The translations under genes were made by a program, and so were the position numbers. From positions 1 to 39,331 of IMG/VR virus record IMGVR_UViG_3300028025_000988: DNA of 39,331 bases, one strand, 5' to 3'. This DNA comes from a virus. The notes beneath the pieces were generated by a model. That model did no database searches and was not told the origin of the DNA. It worked only from the letters and a program-made list of their open reading frames with translations. Positions 39,157 to 39,331 of this stretch are shown here, piece after piece. Positions within the stretch are counted from its first letter, which is position 1; each line of letters starts with the position of its first letter.

Positions 39157-39185
39157 ATTCTATACGATAAACACGCATAAGTCAA
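39157..39185 (-). promoter_or_regulatory. Leftward promoter P3
   Basis: Minus strand TTGACT (39180-39185), 17-base spacer, TAGAAT (39157-39162). Same -35 as P1, P2 and P4. Transcription would start near 39150 and produce a leader of about 135 bases containing the long inverted repeat before the gene at 39013. Confidence 0.75.
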
Positions 39186-39205
39186 ATACCCCTAAGCGTG
39201 TCGTT

Positions 39206-39225
39206 AGTGTGAATTACATCACACT
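39206..39225. promoter_or_regulatory. Operator-like palindrome between P3 and P4
   Basis: AGTGTGA (39206-39212), six-base gap, TCACACT (39219-39225): a perfect 7-bp inverted repeat with spacing of one helical turn, as for a dimeric regulator. It lies just downstream of the P4 -10 and upstream of the P3 -35, so binding could affect both. Confidence 0.65.
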
Positions 39226-39237
39226 TATTCGGGGCGG

Positions 39238-39266
39238 ATTATACCATGCGACCCCTAAGAAGTCAA
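39238..39266 (-). promoter_or_regulatory. Leftward promoter P4, perfect -10 and spacing
   Basis: Minus strand TTGACT (39261-39266), 17-base spacer, TATAAT (39238-39243), followed by a GC-rich discriminator (CCGCCCCG). This is the closest match to the bacterial housekeeping consensus in the window and, with P3, gives tandem early promoters. Confidence 0.85.
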
Positions 39267-39331
39267 GTCTATTAGGTGTGATATAGGTCATAGAACAGAT
39301 GTTCGATTACTGGTGAGTAATATATTAAGGG

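Larger units (their letters stand above)
39014..39331. other. Right-end control region, no genes
   Basis: No credible ORF on either strand. Contains a 99-base inverted-repeat structure (39035-39133), tandem leftward promoters P3 and P4, and a 7-bp operator-like palindrome between them (39206-39225). Beyond 39267 I see no further structure. If the genome is circularly permuted or circular, this region abuts the left leader, forming one divergent control region between the leftward early and rightward late operons. Confidence 0.6.

Noticed and set aside
1-39331. Temperate lifestyle with integration
   Set aside because: No integrase, excisionase or classical immunity repressor is recognisable; the tRNA-like sequence alone is not enough to call an attachment site.

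Overview
The window looks like all or most of one tailed double-stranded DNA phage genome (Caudoviricetes) infecting an actinobacterium. The host is inferred from a WhiB-family iron-sulfur regulator, a Cas4-like nuclease / zinc-ribbon / helicase / split-primase gene order of the kind seen in actinophages, and an amidoligase plus glutamine amidotransferase pair. Base composition is visibly AT-rich (not computed), which fits phages of streamlined aquatic actinobacteria better than phages of high-GC soil hosts; that is inference. I see no integrase, immunity repressor, transposon or CRISPR array, so a lytic lifestyle is likely.

Layout. (1) 1-358: non-coding AT-rich leader with two hairpins. (2) 359-14359, rightward: packaging and head genes: terminase large subunit with a fused helix-turn-helix, portal, an HslV/proteasome-like Ntn hydrolase, a large block of putative internal virion or DNA-ejection proteins (including a 1559-residue protein and a LysM protein), scaffold and major capsid protein. 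(3) 14426-18283: small head-proximal proteins, a cassette of seven tiny lysine-rich proteins, a glycosyltransferase-like protein and a head-tail connector candidate. (4) 18292-25757: tail fibres, a glycine-rich adhesin, a fibre-associated cluster and a large tail protein. No siphovirus tube or tape-measure set is recognisable, so a short-tailed virion is the best guess. (5) 25762-27206: lysis region: holin-like proteins, a methyltransferase and an M15-type endolysin. (6) 27249-27360: two strong intrinsic terminators. (7) 27464-33879, rightward: nucleic-acid metabolism: Cas4-like nuclease in two pieces, zinc-ribbon protein, RepA/DnaB-like ATPase, Holliday-junction-type resolvase, two-gene primase, MazG-like protein, metallophosphoesterase and a sigma-like factor. 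No DNA polymerase is visible. (8) 33884-39013, leftward: small Cys-rich proteins, FmdB-type zinc ribbon, membrane-anchored transglycosylase, WhiB, glutamine amidotransferase, amidoligase and several unknowns, served by consensus-like promoters of the form TTGACT-N17/18-TATAAT, two of which have inverted repeats across the -10 box.

How it fits together. The leftward operon carries host-type promoters and host-interaction genes and is probably expressed first. The 27464-33879 operon handles replication and ends in a sigma-like gene that could switch on the rightward structural and lysis genes, which lack obvious consensus promoters. Genes are tightly packed, with ATGA or TAATG stop-start overlaps at many junctions, implying translational coupling.

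Most notable: a Cas4/RecB-family nuclease whose N- and C-terminal parts are separate genes in the same frame with an unrelated 77-codon ORF between them, so the predicted Fe-S cysteines lie on two chains; an HslV-like peptidase in the head operon; a tRNA-like element with acceptor, D-like and T arms but no anticodon arm at 38624-38674; palindrome-covered early promoters; and an amidoligase with an 18-cysteine N-terminal region beside a class II glutamine amidotransferase.
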